From Arion vulgaris (Eukaryota; Mollusca; Gastropoda; Stylommatophora; Arionidae): a stretch of DNA of 64,000 nucleotides. The stretch covers positions 84,887,803-84,951,802 of the forward strand of contig CM036755.1 of NCBI GenBank assembly GCA_020796225.1. Direction: 5' to 3'. The notes under the pieces were generated by a model. That model made no database searches and was not told the DNA's origin. It saw only the letters and a list, made by a program, of their open reading frames with translations. Shown one piece after another: positions 9,783-21,539 of the stretch; positions within the stretch are counted from its first letter, which is position 1; each line of letters begins with the position of its first letter. Made by a program: the position numbers and the translations under genes.

Positions 9783-9905
9783 GTGACGGTGACTAGAACT
9801 GGCTTAACACACGATAGTGTTAGATGACGGTGACTAGAACTGGCTGAACACACGATAGTGTTAGATGACGGTGACTAGAACTGGTTTAACACACGATAGT
9901 GTTAG
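9783..9905. repeat. 41-bp tandem repeat, 3 copies
   Basis: Unit contains GACGGTGACTAGAACTGG and ACACACGATAGTGTTA, starting at 9785, 9826 and 9867. Confidence 0.9.
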
Positions 9906-10008
9906 TACAGATCAAGTGCTATAATCATGGACTAGCACTGCAATATGGCTACGTACTGTTAGTATGAATATATTCTAACGTGGGGAATATAGACAATGTT
10001 TGCGAATA

Positions 10009-10298
10009 AGGTTAGTAGAGTTAGTATACAAATCAGATTGATATATACATGATTAGCTGACATTATTAACTTACTTATTCCTATATACTTCTAGTTAAGA
10101 ATAAGGTAAGTATAGTTAGTATACAAATCAGATTGATATATACATGATTAGCTGACATTATTAACTTACTTATTCCTATATACTTCTAGTTAAGCATAAG
10201 GTAAGTAGAGTTAGTATACAAATCAGATTGATATATACATGATTAGCTGACATTATTAACTTACTTATTCCTATATACTTCTAGTTAAGCATAAGGTA
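10009..10298. repeat. 95-bp tandem repeat, 3 copies
   Basis: Unit with AGTTAGTATACAAATCAG at 10019, 10114 and 10209; copies nearly identical. AT-rich, no coding signal. Confidence 0.9.
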
Positions 10299-10344
10299 TC
10301 AACAGTTATCTTCCACTTTACCCCGTCTCTGCTAATATTTGTTA

Positions 10345-10570
10345 AGCCTATGCTTTGCGTTTTCGAAGGTAATGGGTTCAAATCCCAACGCGCCATTCTG
10401 TTCACGGCTGAATTTGTATTTCCCAGAGACCACTAAGATTGTTACCGGAGCTACGAAGTTCGAGTTTTCTGTAAGTCTCGGCAGATGTGGTACCATTTCT
10501 GTGCAGATAGACCTAGCCATGTGATGTAAAGTCCGGTACAATAAAGTCAATCCTTCGGCTGTAGACACTT
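10345..10570 (+). mobile_element. SINE family B copy
   Basis: B box GGGTTCAAATCCC, body CAGAGACCACTAAGATTG, GGTACCATTTCTGTGC and 3' end AAGTCAATCCTTCGGCTG. Plus strand; matches the copies at 45800 and 51855. Confidence 0.8.
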
Positions 10571-10577
10571 TTTTTTG

Positions 10578-10725
10578 GTTGTTGCCATTTTCTTTATGCC
10601 TCCGCATGCTAATCCAGCATCCTTAAGTTCCTCAAGAAGATCCCGTCTCCAGGTCTATTTAAGACGACCCCCATTTCTGTTTTCCATGTGGGTTCCTTTC
10701 AAGAGCGAGGCAGTGATATATCTTA
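10578..10725 (-). mobile_element. LINE RT C-terminal fragment (L3)
   Basis: Minus-strand frames give RNPHGKQKWG and TWRRDLLEELKDAGLACGG, the usual extreme C-terminus of RTE-like LINEs, with a stop between. It directly follows a SINE B copy. Confidence 0.75.
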
Positions 10726-11199
10726 ATTATAAAATTGATTGCCTTTTGTGCGCCAGAGGAACACTTGAGAGCACCAAACTATGGAATCATTAAATGTGCA
10801 TATCGTATTTCTGCAGAAATATCTAGGACAATTTCCAACGCTATACTTGCTTTCTGTACCGAGTTATGAGTTTGTTAAGTTAGTTTCAAATCTAGACATT
10901 TCGTATTGTGTTCAATAATGATATTAGATTATTGCACATGCGCACACGTAAACAGGGAAAACGAAGGTGTACTATTTAGGAAGTGGAAATAGCAGAGACA
11001 AAAACGGATCAACATTTCCTTGCTTATCTTTTCTTTATCGAATGCTCCATATCGTCTACTTGTTAAACTAGCCTTTGCCCTTCGTTCCTTCCTTTCGTTC
11101 GCTTGAAATATTGTATATACATTCAATGTTGTCGCTTGTATAATCTTTACTGTCTTTTGTAGCTTACACAGAGGTCCGTGTCGTTTTTCTGTCGAGTGA
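10726..11199. other. No recognised feature
   Basis: AT-rich sequence with no supported gene; short open frames here look random. Confidence 0.4.
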
Positions 11200-11430
11200 T
11201 GTTTCGTTAGGCCAGTCTTTGTGATTTGTATGTGATCCGAGCCAAAGAGCGATTGTAGGTTGTGTCAGTTATGCGCTTACAAGTAGGCCAGCACATCCGA
11301 TTTCTGCGATGCTTTATATTTACTAGAGTAGTTTCGAAAGTCCTACATCAGTCTCCTCTTACGGCGTCTTGTTGGTTGCAGTGGTAGTATTCTTTGATTC
11401 GCTTGGTTCAGCAACACACGGAGGTCGTGC
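11200..11430 (-). mobile_element. SINE family A copy
   Basis: Contains TTTGTGATTTGTATGTGATCC, GCTTACAAGTAGGCCAGCAC and TCAGCAACACACGGAGG. The 3' (left) end is degraded. Confidence 0.75.
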
Positions 11431-11459
11431 ACAATACATAAACAAACACCAGGTCAAGG

Positions 11460-12880
11460 GTTTGGACATGTATCAACAGGTGGTGTGAGTGGCGAACAGG
11501 GTGGTGTGGAAAGTGGCGAACAGGTGGTGGTGTGAGTGGCGAACAGGTGGTGTGAGTGGCAACAGGTTGGTGTGAGTGGCGAACAGGTGGTGGTGTGAGT
11601 GGTCACAGGTGGTGGTGTGGAAAGTGGCGAACAGGTGGTGGTGTGAGTGGTGAACAGGTGGTGGTGTGAGTGGCGAACAGGTGGTGGTGTGGAAAGTGGC
11701 GAACAGGTGGTGGTGTGAGTGGCGACAGGTGGTGGTGTGAGTGGCAACAGGTGGTGGTGTGAGTGGCGAACAGGTGGTGGTGTGAAAGTGGCGAACAGGT
11801 GGTGGTGTGAGTGGCGAACAGGTGGTTGTGTGGAAAGTGGCGAACAGGTGGTGGTGTGAGTGGCGAACAGGTGGTGTGAGTGGCGAACAGGTGGTGGTGT
11901 AGAAAGTGGCGAACAGGTAGTGGTGTGAGTGGCGAACAGGTGGTGGTGTGGAAAGTGGCGAACAGGTGGTGGTGTGAGTGGCGAACAGGTGGTGGTGTGA
12001 GTGGCGAACAGGTGGTGGTGTGAGTGGCGAACAGGTGGTGGTGTGAGTGGCGAACAGGTGGGGGTGAGGGAACAGGTGGGTGTGGAAAGTGGCGAACATG
12101 TGGTGGTGTGAGTGGCGAACAGGGGGTGGTGTGAGTGGCGAACAGGTGGTGGTCTGAGTGGCGAACAGGTGGTGGTGTAGGAACAGTGGTGGGGAGGCGA
12201 ACAGGTGTGGTGTGAGTGGCGAACAGGTGGTGGTGTGGAAAGTGGCGAACAGGTGGTGGTGTGAGTGGCGAACAGGTGGTGGTGTGAGTGGCGAACAGGT
12301 GGTGGTGTGAAAAGTGGCGAACAGGTGGTGGTGTGAGTGGCGAACAGGTGGTGGTGTGAGTGGCGAACAGGTGGTGGTGTGAGTGGCGAACAGGTGGTGT
12401 GAGTGGCGAACAGGTGGTGGTGTGAGTGGCGAACAGGTGGGGGTGAGTGGAACGGTGGTGAGTGGGGCGAACAGGTGGTGGTGTGAGTGGCGAACAGGTG
12501 GTGAGGTGGTGTGAGGACAGTGGTGGTCGAGGAAACAGGTGGTAGTGTGGAAAGTGGCGAACAGGTGGTGGTGTGAGTGGCGAACAGGTGGTGGTCTGAG
12601 TGGCGAACATGTGGTGATGTGAGTGGCGAACAGGTGGTGGTATGTAAAGTGGCGAACAGGTGATAATGTGAGTGGCGAACAGGTGGTGGAGTGGCGAATA
12701 GGTGGTGGTGTGAGTGGCGAACAGGTGGTGGTGTGGAAAGTGGCGAACATGTGGTGGTGTTAGTGGCGAACAGATGGTGGGGTGAGTGGCGAACAGGTGG
12801 TGGTGTGAGTGGCGAACAGGTGGTGGTGTGAGTGACGAGCAGGTGGTGGTGTGCGTGGCGAACAGGTGGTGGTGTGAGTG
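11460..12880. repeat. G-rich minisatellite, 23/24-bp unit, ~60 copies
   Basis: Unit GTGTGAGTGGCGAACAGGTG with a 24-bp variant containing GGAAAGTGGCG. Because 23 is not a multiple of three and no phase has a stop, three overlapping minus-strand open frames of up to 493 codons arise with Thr/His/Pro/Cys-rich translation; these are not genes. Some units have small deletions. The right end abuts the 3' end of a LINE. Confidence 0.93.
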
Positions 12881-12889
12881 GATGTCGTC

Positions 12890-13600
12890 TATCTTCTTTC
12901 TTGTCTTTTCTTTTCTCCAATCTTGTTTGCCTCACAGCGTCAGGTCAAGAAGACATTTCTATAACGGGCCCTTGTATGCGCTTCGTAGATAGTCTCTTTC
13001 ATCGCCTCTGTTATCTCTGAGATCCATCTTTTGCTTGGCCGGCCTTTTGCTTTGTACCCATTGTATCGGAGCAGCATTGCTCTTTGAGGTGCACTGTCTG
13101 TTGGTAATCTGCTTATGTGGCTGAACCATTTAATTTGCTGTTTCTTGACGAAGTCTAGTACTGATGTTGTAACCCCTTTTTTCCTGATGTCTTCATTTCT
13201 CAACCGGTCTCTTCTTGTTACAACCATCATTCTGCGTAGACACGTCATCTCTGTTGTGACTAGTTTTCTTCTATCATTTGTTGTCAGCGTCCAGGTTTGG
13301 CACTGGTAACATAATGTGGGGAGAAAGATTGTGTTGAACATTGCTCTTTTGTGTTCATGGTGACATGTTTGCATTTTAAAATTGGCGCCATTTGCCCTAT
13401 TATTTGGTTTGCTTTGTTGCATCTGTGTTGAATTTCATTAGATATTCTTCCGTTTGCTGAAAAAATGCTCCCCAGATATGTGAAATCTTTTATTTGTTTT
13501 AGTGGGCGATTGTCAATGGAGATATTGGTAGTGCTTTCCTCTCTGGCGAATGTCATTACTTCTGTTATGTCGATGTCATCTATAGAGATGTCTAATCTAG
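12890..13600 (-). mobile_element. LINE 3' end with RT C-terminal region (L4)
   Basis: Two overlapping minus-strand frames join at a frameshift near 13300. The first has IKDFTYLGSIFSANGRIS and NKANQIIGQMAPIL, the second LCYQCQTWTLTTNDRRKLV, TCLRRMMVVTRRDRLRN, IKWFSHISRL and GRPSKRWISEI. This is the classic C-terminal region of an RTE/Jockey-like reverse transcriptase. Its 3' end (left) runs into the 23-bp minisatellite. The same family is found at 54425-54662. Confidence 0.88.
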
Positions 13601-13613
13601 AGAGACTAACGTA

Positions 13614-13975
13614 GATCTACTGTCCTGGGCGTGCGAATATTCGTGGACACAAGGAAGCGGACAGGATTACATTGAAAATATCAAATGTTGTCGAGTTTAG
13701 GATGGATAAGGGTGATGTTCTTTGGTCTCTTAGCGGCCTACCGTTGGATGAGGACACTAAAATTGACGTTGATTCAATCCAGCGATTAAACGAGTTTGAA
13801 ATTATACGTTGTACAAGTAGAACTGGAAGCTTGAGGGGCAGACAGGGGAGTGTGTTCAATCAGCGTGCCACAGGAACTATCAGTATACATGCCCTTCGAC
13901 ATCTGTTGGGGGAGAATGAGCACCTATGGATCAGCCCGAAGTGATGTGACGCCAGTTCAATAACCAATAACTTTA
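13614..13975 (+). mobile_element. LINE RNase H-domain 3' fragment (L5)
   Basis: Plus-strand open frame of ~105 residues with CPGRANIRGHKEADR (RNase H GH..VRGN..AD motif, partly eroded), then LSGLPLDEDTKIDVDSIQ and CTSRTGSLRGRQGSVFNQ, ending at a TGA near 13942. Shares its 3' end with 8970-9305 and 60790-61070. Confidence 0.8.
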
Positions 13976-14239
13976 TCTTAATTACTACCTTGTTCAGGAC
14001 TTCTTCATATCTATGTTTATGAATTATTCTCAATACTTTTATAAATACATAATGTGTGTGCAATTTTACAAATAGACACATATTGAAACAATGGCAAGTC
14101 CGTTTATCCCTGTTAGTGCTAGTTTATAGAATTATTCTTCTTTGTTCGTAATGAGATGGCAGTTTGTTGTGTTATGTGTGATAGTTATGCTTTAATATCC
14201 GTATCCTTTGGTTCCAGAGTATTAGTAGTAGTAGAAGTG

Positions 14240-14725
14240 GTAACTGTTGCAGCAAACAGTAGTGGTCATCGTAGTGGTAGTTGTTGCAGCAAACAGTAGT
14301 GGTCATCGTAGTGGTAGTTGTTGCAGCAAACAGTAGTGGTCATCATAGTGGTAGTTGTTGCAGCAAACAGTAGTGGTCATCGTAGTGGTAGTTGTTGCAG
14401 CAAACAGTAGTGGTCATCGTAGTGGTAGTTGTTGCAGCAAACAGTAGTGGTCATCGTAGTGGTAGTTGTTGCAGCAAACAGTAGTGGTCATCGTAGTGGT
14501 AGTTGTTGCAGCAAACAGTAGTGGTCATCGTAGTGGTAGTTGTTGCAGCAAACAGTAGTGGTCATCATAGTGGTAGTTGTTGCAGCAAACAGTAGTGGTC
14601 ATCGTAGTGGTAGTTGTTGCAGCAAACAGTAGTGGTCATCGTAGTGGTAGTTGTTGCAGCATACAGTAGTGGTTATCGTAGGGGTAGTTGTTGCAGCAAA
14701 CAGTAGTGGTCATCGTAGTGGTAGT
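14240..14725. repeat. 37-bp tandem repeat, ~13 copies
   Basis: Unit contains GTTGTTGCAGCAAACAGTAG and TGGTCATCGTAGTGGTA; nearly identical copies. It grades into a (GTA)n-rich tract. Confidence 0.92.
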
Positions 14726-15395
14726 TACAGCAGTTTTAGATATTCTATAGAAGTAGCAGTTGTAGTTATAGTAGCAATTGCAGTAGTTGTAGTTATGACA
14801 GCATTAGTTCAAGATGAAGTAGTTGTAGTTATAGAAGTAGTATTATTAGTAGTTGTATTAGTAGTTGCTTTTGTATGAGTAATAGTAGTAGTAGTAGCAG
14901 CAGCTACAGTAGTTGTAATTGTGACAGAGGCAACGGCTGCAGCTGGTATAGTTGTAGTAGAAGTCATGGTAGTTGTAGTGGCAGTAATATTACTAGTAAT
15001 AGTAGAGATAGTAGCAGTATAAAAGGTAGTAGCAAGTGTGGCAGCGCAAGCAGAAGTTGTAGTTGCAGTTGTAGTAGTAACATCTTCAATAGTAGTAGAC
15101 AAGTAGCGATGGCAGTAGCAGTGCGGTTGTGATAGTTGTAGTGACAGTAGTAGTAGTAGTTGTGTGGTGGAAATGTGGATCTGTCTGTTCTACATATCGA
15201 CGAGAGAGAAACGTACTAAAGTTCACCACGCAAACCACACAGATCACAACCAATGGTTAACTTAATTAGCTAACAGGATCGAACGCAAACAGTGGCGGTA
15301 GCGGTGGCAGCAGTTTAAATTGTAGTAGAGGTGACGGAGGCGTCACCACGCTGCAATTAACAGCAGCAGTAGTAGCAGTAGTAGTAGCATCAGCA

Positions 15396-15440
<45 letters not shown>

Positions 15441-15450
15441 CAGTGCTAAT
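14726..15450. repeat. (GTA/AGT)n-rich trinucleotide tracts
   Basis: Imperfect AGT/GTA runs at 14726-15170 and 15290-15440, separated by a short unique stretch. Translated open frames here are homopolymer-like (V, S or T) and not genes. Confidence 0.85.
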
Positions 15451-15824
15451 TATCCCGAATTCACACAATATATTAATCGTTTAGCAATATTGACTAGAAG
15501 TAAAACTAAAAAACTCAATTTCAAGCTTGTGTATACTGATATTCAAACTGTAATTAAACACACAAGCACACACAATCACCACTTAACACAAGCATGCCAT
15601 TGTGTTGTTAATGTTAGCTTCGAAGACAAAGAACTAACCAACATTGTTTGATTTGTCTTGCCGTGAAATGGTTCTTTGATAAGACTAGCCACATTGTAAT
15701 CACATTGACAAAGTTATTTATAACATTGTTGCTTAAACAAACATTTGCCAACGTTCGACAACAGTGTTTATTCAATGTTTTCTTATCTGGGTTTATATTC
15801 TGGAAAGTTAGGTCACTACTTCGT

Positions 15825-16067
15825 CCCTGTGTTGCTGGGGCTTGCAAGTAATAGTAACACTGCGACCTACACGGCATGTCGTAAAGAAACAACTGAGGTA
15901 GGAAAGCTACCCTAATAAATAAAAAGCGTCGGAGAAATCAAATGTGCTGGAGTACTTGGAGATAACTGGCACAACGTACATTAGCTTTTGGGATGGGATC
16001 ACATACAAATCACAATGAGTGGTTTAACAAGTGCTCGATATAGCGTTCGAAGAAGAAGAAGATTGTT
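15825..16067 (+). mobile_element. SINE family A copy
   Basis: Starts GTGTTGCTGGGGCTTGCAAG, contains CTGCGACCTACACGGCATG and ends CGTTCGAAGAAGAAGAAG. Plus strand, with (GAA)n tail. Confidence 0.8.
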
Positions 16068-16174
16068 ACCAACTTGAACACAGGTTACCAACCTTCAAAT
16101 GTGATAGCCTAGTACTGTGAGGTCTCTAATATCTAAGACCATACGGCACTACGTGCTACTGGTTTAGTTTACTT

Positions 16175-16400
16175 TTACTTGTCAGGGACAAAGGATAACA
16201 CTATTTCAATGCCTTTAAAAAGACGTGGGAGGCATACATGCAAAGAGAAGAGGAAGATCACGGAGAAGATGGATAAAGATGTAACTGATGGTTTGAGCAT
16301 GACGGCTGCAGAAGCAGGACATCTGGCCAACGAGAGAGAGAAATGCCGAGGATGTTGGGCTAACAAAGTTCTGGTCAGGACAAGCTATTTGATGATGATT
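16175..16400 (+). mobile_element. LINE RT C-terminal fragment (L6)
   Basis: Plus-strand frame reads KKRGRHTCKEKRKITEKM-like then DVTDGLSMTAAEAGHLAN and REKCRGCWANKVL, matching the end of RTE-like LINE proteins (TWRR..EKD.....S..EA..LA.+R..W). About 60 residues, then diverges. Confidence 0.6.
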
Positions 16401-16659
16401 AGAAAGACGATCGCCTGCCAGCCCAGCGTGTTCGTAGCGCGTTGGACGACGGGTGACAAGCCACCTGTGAGTTCGTTTACATTCCGCGGGCTAGCAGAAA
16501 AGCCACAGGTTCTCCGAATTTACGGTGTTCGTGGCACTGAACCGAAGGGTTACGATGCCCATGGCACCGAGACGAAGAGTTGAAAGCTCAAGTGCTTCTG
16601 GATCGGAAAAAATAACAACAGAAAGACGATCACTTGATCTCAACAGGGTTTCCCAATAT

Positions 16660-16746
16660 GGTTTGTTGGCTCTGGTCAGACATTTGTTGGCTCTTGTCAG
16701 ACATTTGTTGGCTCTGGTCAGACATTTGTTTGCTCTGGTCAGATAT
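16660..16746. repeat. 21-bp tandem repeat, 4 copies
   Basis: Unit TTGTTGGCTCTGGTCAGACA; short and nearly perfect. Not evidently coding. Confidence 0.85.
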
Positions 16747-17049
16747 GGTAGAGAGTATTCCATAAAGTACCAGCTTCATAACTCAAGCAACACTCGTAGA
16801 GATCTCCAGAAACAATGCACTCGTGAAACAAATGACACTATCTGGATACAAACTTGCAATCTTCAGAACCGGAGTGATGTCAGTTTACGAAATGGAATAG
16901 CAACATCAGCTTTTAAAAGTATAGATAAAATATGGAACTGTAAGTTATGTAGTATTAAAACTAAATTACGCATTTTCAATTGAAATGTTGTCTGAATGCT
17001 AACATATGTATTCGATACGATATAATATGATAACCTATAGATTATTATA

Positions 17050-17480
17050 TCAGATTCGATGAATATGCTTCAATTGATTTAATTTGGAAGTATGCGTGTG
17101 GAATAGCTGGACAGCATTTGGAAATCACATCTAAAAAGATGACTAGGCTGTACACAACTGGATATGCTGGAGTGCAGGGTAACGAGCGTGCTGACTTTCT
17201 TGAAAACAATGCCCCGATTCAAGAGGGCAGACGTATGGACAGAGCCGATATCATCAATGCGGTACGCTCTCAATTATGTGACATGGGCAAGTCTCAGACA
17301 CTGGAACGAGTTAGGCGTTAAGGTTGGACACGCCAGACAGAGTCATCTTCGTGGTAGAGAGAGAAGATATAGTAATCAACTTCTCATGGGTACGGTGAGC
17401 AAATGAACTTTGGGGTGGCTGCTGCCGCGGAGGAAAGAGCACGAATGGGAATGCCCAATGTGTCATGACATCGATCGCAT
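17050..17480 (+). mobile_element. LINE RNase H-domain 3' fragment (L7)
   Basis: Plus-strand frames include GYAGVQGNERADFLEN, the RNase H signature, then DRADIINAVRSQL and, after a frameshift, GHARQ and HEWECPMCHDID, a Cys/His-containing end. The same 3' part recurs at 24505-24745. Confidence 0.78.
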
Positions 17481-17489
17481 AAAATAACA

Positions 17490-17900
17490 TAAGTACTCGA
17501 GCATTGGAAAATGACTAAAGATATAGAACCGAAGTGCAATGTATTTGAAAATAGATGTCTACGAAAAATAATGAATATAAAATGGAACGAATTCAGGAGA
17601 TGTGATGAAATCAGAGATATGTCTGGTCAACCACAGGTAACAGCTGCTATAAGAAGGAGAAGATGGAGATATGTTGGACACAACTTGTGGAGAAATGATC
17701 AACGAATATCAAAGCAGGCATTGAAGTAGGATGCAGAGGGTTCAAGAAAGAGAGGACGGTCTAAGGAGACCATGAAACAAATTTTGATGAGAGAGGCGTG
17801 AAATATCGGTCTCAGTCCCATGGAAGAGACTGAACGAGTTGCCCAGGATAGAGTGGTATGGAGAAATTACTTACAGGCCCTATGTAACTTATAACGGTAC
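17490..17900 (+). mobile_element. LINE RT C-terminal fragment (L8)
   Basis: FENRCLRKIMNIKWNEF, IRRRRWRYVGHNLWRND, RISKQAL, then after a stop SRKRGRSKETMK and ERVAQDRVVWRNYLQALCN. A typical RTE-like tail; the 3' end is TAACGGTACGAGATAAATTA. The same family is at 60595-61140. Confidence 0.85.
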
Positions 17901-18054
17901 GAGATAAATTATTATTATGGTTATTTCTTGCTAGCTTTTGTAATACTATATATTAATTTACTTAGTATTGCTGCAGCTTCAACACGGTTTTCTCCAGATA
18001 TGATCTGAGAGCCTGTCTGACCACCTGAGATTTGTAATTTTCCGTGCATCGCCC

Positions 18055-18735
18055 AATCTTCAGAACGCAAGGTAAACTACTTATGCACTTCGTTAGAGAC
18101 TAGAGAATCTAGAGAGAAAGTGTTCAGAACGCAAGGTAAACTATTTATGCACTTCGTCAGTTAGAGACTAGAGAACCAAGAGAGAAAGTGTTCAGAACGC
18201 AAGGTAAACTATTTATGCACTTCGTCAGTTAGAGACTAGAGAACCAAGAGAGAAAGTGTTCAGAACGCAAGGTAAACTACTTATGCACTTCGTCAGTTAG
18301 AGACTAGAGAATCTAGAGAGAAAGTGTTCAGAACGCAAGGTAAACTACTTATGCACTTCGTCAGTTAGAGACTAGAGAATCTAGAGAGAAGGTGTTCAGA
18401 ACGCAAGGTAAACTACTTATGCACTTCGTCAGTTAGAGACTAGAGAATCTAGAGAGAAGGTGTTCATAACGCAAGGTAAACTACTTATGCAATTCGTCAG
18501 TTAGAGACTAGATAATCTAGAGAGAAGGTGTTCAGAACGCAAGGTAAACTACTTATGCACTTCGTCAGTTAGAGACTAGAGAATCCAGAGAGAAAGTGTT
18601 CAGAACGCAAGGTAAACTATTTATGCACTTCGACAGTTAGAGACTAGAGAATCTAGAGAGAAGGTGTTCAGAACGCAAGGTAAACTACTTATGCACTTCG
18701 TCAGTTAGAGACTAGAGAGCCCAGAGAGAAGGTGT
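18055..18735. repeat. 68-bp tandem repeat, ~10 copies
   Basis: Unit contains TTCAGAACGCAAGGTAAACT, TATGCACTTCGTCAGTTAG and GACTAGAGAATCTAGAGAG. The first unit lacks CAGT. No coding signal. Confidence 0.93.
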
Positions 18736-18939
18736 AAATAACAATTAGCACAGACTGGTGTAATGTCAAACCGGTTAATTGTAATGTTATCCAGTAGGCT
18801 TGATCAATACGGAACTGCTTATTATGCAGTGTCGTCAATGCTAATGTTGGTATAAATTGTTGCGTTCGAGTGGATTCTCTAGACATTGTCAGATAGTCTA
18901 GCTAAGAGTAATGTTAAATACTGCATATAAGTTCTTGTA

Positions 18940-19320
18940 ATATCAATAGGCGTGTGCCAGGTCAATACAACTGCCGTGTGGTATGCTAACATAGGTAACG
19001 TGTGGTATTTTAACATAAGTGGCTTGTAGTATTGTAACATAAGTGTTCTGAGGTATTTTAGCATAAGCGGCTTGGGGTATTTTAACATTTGTAGTGTGTG
19101 CTATTTAAACATAAGTGGCTTTGGGTATTTTAACATAAGTGGTGTCGGATATTTTAACATATGTGTGCTATTTTAACATAAGTGGTGTCGGATATTTTAA
19201 CATATGTGTGCTATTTTAACATAAGTGGCGTGGAGTATTTTAACATAAGTGGTTTCGGGTATTTTAACATATGTGTGCTATTTTAACATAAGTGGCTTGG
19301 AGTATTTTAACTTAAGTGAA
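18940..19320. repeat. Degenerate ATTTTAACATAAGTGG repeat
   Basis: About 15 imperfect units of 20-27 bp built on TATTTTAACATAAGTGG with variable GT-rich linkers. Confidence 0.85.
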
Positions 19321-19559
19321 ACATAAATGAAATTTGACACATCACCAGCTGTAAACAATAACTAAGAAATTGAAAGGAGACGTGTAAACAAAGGTGAAAT
19401 GTGTAAACATAACTTAAACAGTATGGGTAATATAAAATGAAATGTGATTTCTAAACAGAAGCGAAATGTGACATGTATAAAAAGACGCGAATCGCGCTGT
19501 GCAAACATAAATGAAAAGTGATCTGTAAACATAATTGAGACGCTCTGTGTTCACATAAA

Positions 19560-19870
19560 TGAAAAGTAAGGTGTAAAATAAATGAAATGCAAAAGAATGA
19601 AAGTAATGTATAAACAGAAATAAAAGTAATGTATAAACAGAAATAAAAAGTAATGTTTAAACAGAAATTAAAAGTAATGTAGAAACAGAAATGAAAACAA
19701 TGTATGAACAGAAATGAACAATAGTGTATAAACAGAAATGAAAAGTAATGTACAAACAGAATTGAAAAATAATGTATAAACAAAAAAATGAAAATAAATA
19801 ATGTATAAACAGAAATGAAAAATAATTTTAAACAGAAATGAAAAGTAATGTAAACAGACAGCATATATGT
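19560..19870. repeat. Degenerate ATGTATAAACAGAAATGAAA repeat
   Basis: About 12 units of 22-27 bp. The minus-strand Phe/Tyr-rich open frame of 140 codons over it is an artefact of the repeat. Confidence 0.85.
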
Positions 19871-19964
19871 CATGTGCTAACAGAAATGAAATAAGCCATA
19901 TATACATACTGAAGTAAAACTATGTTATTTAAGCTAACATTAAATGTGATCTTATACTAAACTT

Positions 19965-20217
19965 CTTCGAACGCTCCATATCGACTACTTGTTAACCACG
20001 ATGTGTGATTTGTATGTGATCTGAGACTAAGAGCGATTGTGTGTTGTGCCAGCTTGGGGCATACAAGTAAGCTAGCACATCCGATTTATGCGATGCTTTT
20101 TCTTTATTAGGGTAGCATCCTTATGTCGTACATTAGTCGCCGCTTACGACATGCCTTGTAGGTCACAGTGATACTATTATCTGCTTCCCTTGCGGGCCCT
20201 GGCATCACACGGGCGCT
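19965..20217 (-). mobile_element. SINE family A copy
   Basis: CTTCTTCGAACGCTCCATAT at the left (3') end and GGCATCACACGGGCG at the right; full length on the minus strand. Confidence 0.8.
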
Positions 20218-20439
20218 TATACCGAACAAACTCAGACACAAATACTATTTGCTTAGTCCGAATTGAACATTTCCCGTAGACGTTATGGTGTGACCTGCAT
20301 GTCACTTTACACATTTATATTACATTGATTGTTTGATTGATTGTGAAGTGTTTGGTCGGGAAATTTGTACTGCTTCAATTGTGTACCAAGTGGCGTATCG
20401 TATACTAAGAGTTAGTATCAAATCACCAGCAGATGACAC

Positions 20440-20745
20440 GAACGGAGTTGTTTTTTGACGACGCCTACTAACAAACAACAATAACAGGAGTTATGGGTTG
20501 AGACGATGTACTAACAACATATATTACATGAGTTGATGTTTGATGATTGGCTACAAAACACAATAACAGGAGTTGATGTTGACGACGTCTACTAACAAAC
20601 AACAATAACAGGAGTTGTTATTTGACGACGTCTACTAACAAACAACAATAACAGGAGTTGATGTTTGATGACGGCTACTAACAAACAACAATAACAGGAG
20701 TTGATGTTTGGCGACGCCTACTAACAAACAACAATAACAGCTAGC
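20440..20745. repeat. ~43-bp tandem repeat, ~7 copies
   Basis: Unit with AACAACAATAACAGGAGTTG and GACGACGTCTACTAACA, moderately diverged. Confidence 0.88.
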
Positions 20746-21011
20746 GAGAAATAATAAATAACAAATCCTGACAAGTGAAATGTGATATATTAACACAATT
20801 GAAATGATATCTCCTGTGTACAAGGTAATGTGACATGAAACACAATTAAAGTATGATGTCTAAGAACACACACATATTATATATGAACAGATTGGGGGGC
20901 GATTTAGTGCATTATAATAATAATTCCTATCGTACCGTTATACGAGATAAACATCACATTCTTGAATTATCTGCACAGATTTGACATCAATGTCACTGTC
21001 TTAACCCTACA

Positions 21012-21190
21012 TTGATCGTCGGTAGCTTAACCGCTAGTCAACTCCAGCACAACCCAAGCGTATCTGGTTCAAACTCAGGAAGAAATTTGGTTCCAGTGGA
21101 ACTTCACCAACAGTAAAAATAGACACCACTGTTCAGAAAGTAATGGCAAACTACTGAACGTATGAGTTGTGCGTAGGAAAATTGATATAT
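21012..21190 (+). mobile_element. SINE family D copy
   Basis: CGGTAGCTTAACCGCTAGTC head, CTGGTTCAAACTC B box, GTAAAAATAGACACCACTGT and GTAATGGCAAACTACTGA body. Diverged but colinear with the 62750 copy. Confidence 0.65.
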
Positions 21191-21251
21191 ATTCATTACT
21201 CTCTCTGTCTATATTGCTGCAAAAGTATGTACCATCTCTAAGACTATGTTT

Positions 21252-21515
21252 TCGCCCGTGTGGTCCCGGCTCCCGCAATGGAAGCAAAGAATAGTACCAC
21301 TGCAACTTACAAGGCATGTCGTAGAGGCGACTAATGTAGCATTTATGGAAGCTACCTAGTGCATAAAAAGCATCGAAGAAATCGGATGTGCTGGCAGGTC
21401 TACGAGATGTACTTGTAGATGCATAAATGGCACAACCTACCATCGCGCTTAGGCTCAGATCACATACAACTCATAAAGAGTGGTCAACAAGTGGTCGATT
21501 TGGAGCGTTCGAAGA
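21252..21515 (+). mobile_element. SINE family A copy
   Basis: CGCCCGTGTGGTCCCGGCTC at the 5' end, GCATGTCGTAGAGGCGACTA, and GGAGCGTTCGAAGAAGAC at the 3' end; plus strand. The compound (TG)n array begins just after it. Confidence 0.8.
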
Positions 21516-21539
21516 AGACAAACTGTGGCTTGACACAGA

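Noticed and set aside
11454..12935. A 493-codon minus-strand open frame rich in Thr, His, Pro and Cys
   Set aside because: It is the stop-free translation of a 23/24-bp minisatellite; overlapping frames are equally open and no start context, splice site or non-repeat sequence supports it.
14651..15132. Val-, Ser- or Thr-homopolymer frames
   Set aside because: They are readings of (GTA)n-type trinucleotide tracts.
19451..19907. Phe/Tyr-rich 140-codon minus-strand frame resembling a membrane protein
   Set aside because: Hydrophobicity comes from reading an A-rich degenerate repeat on the opposite strand; no splice or start evidence.
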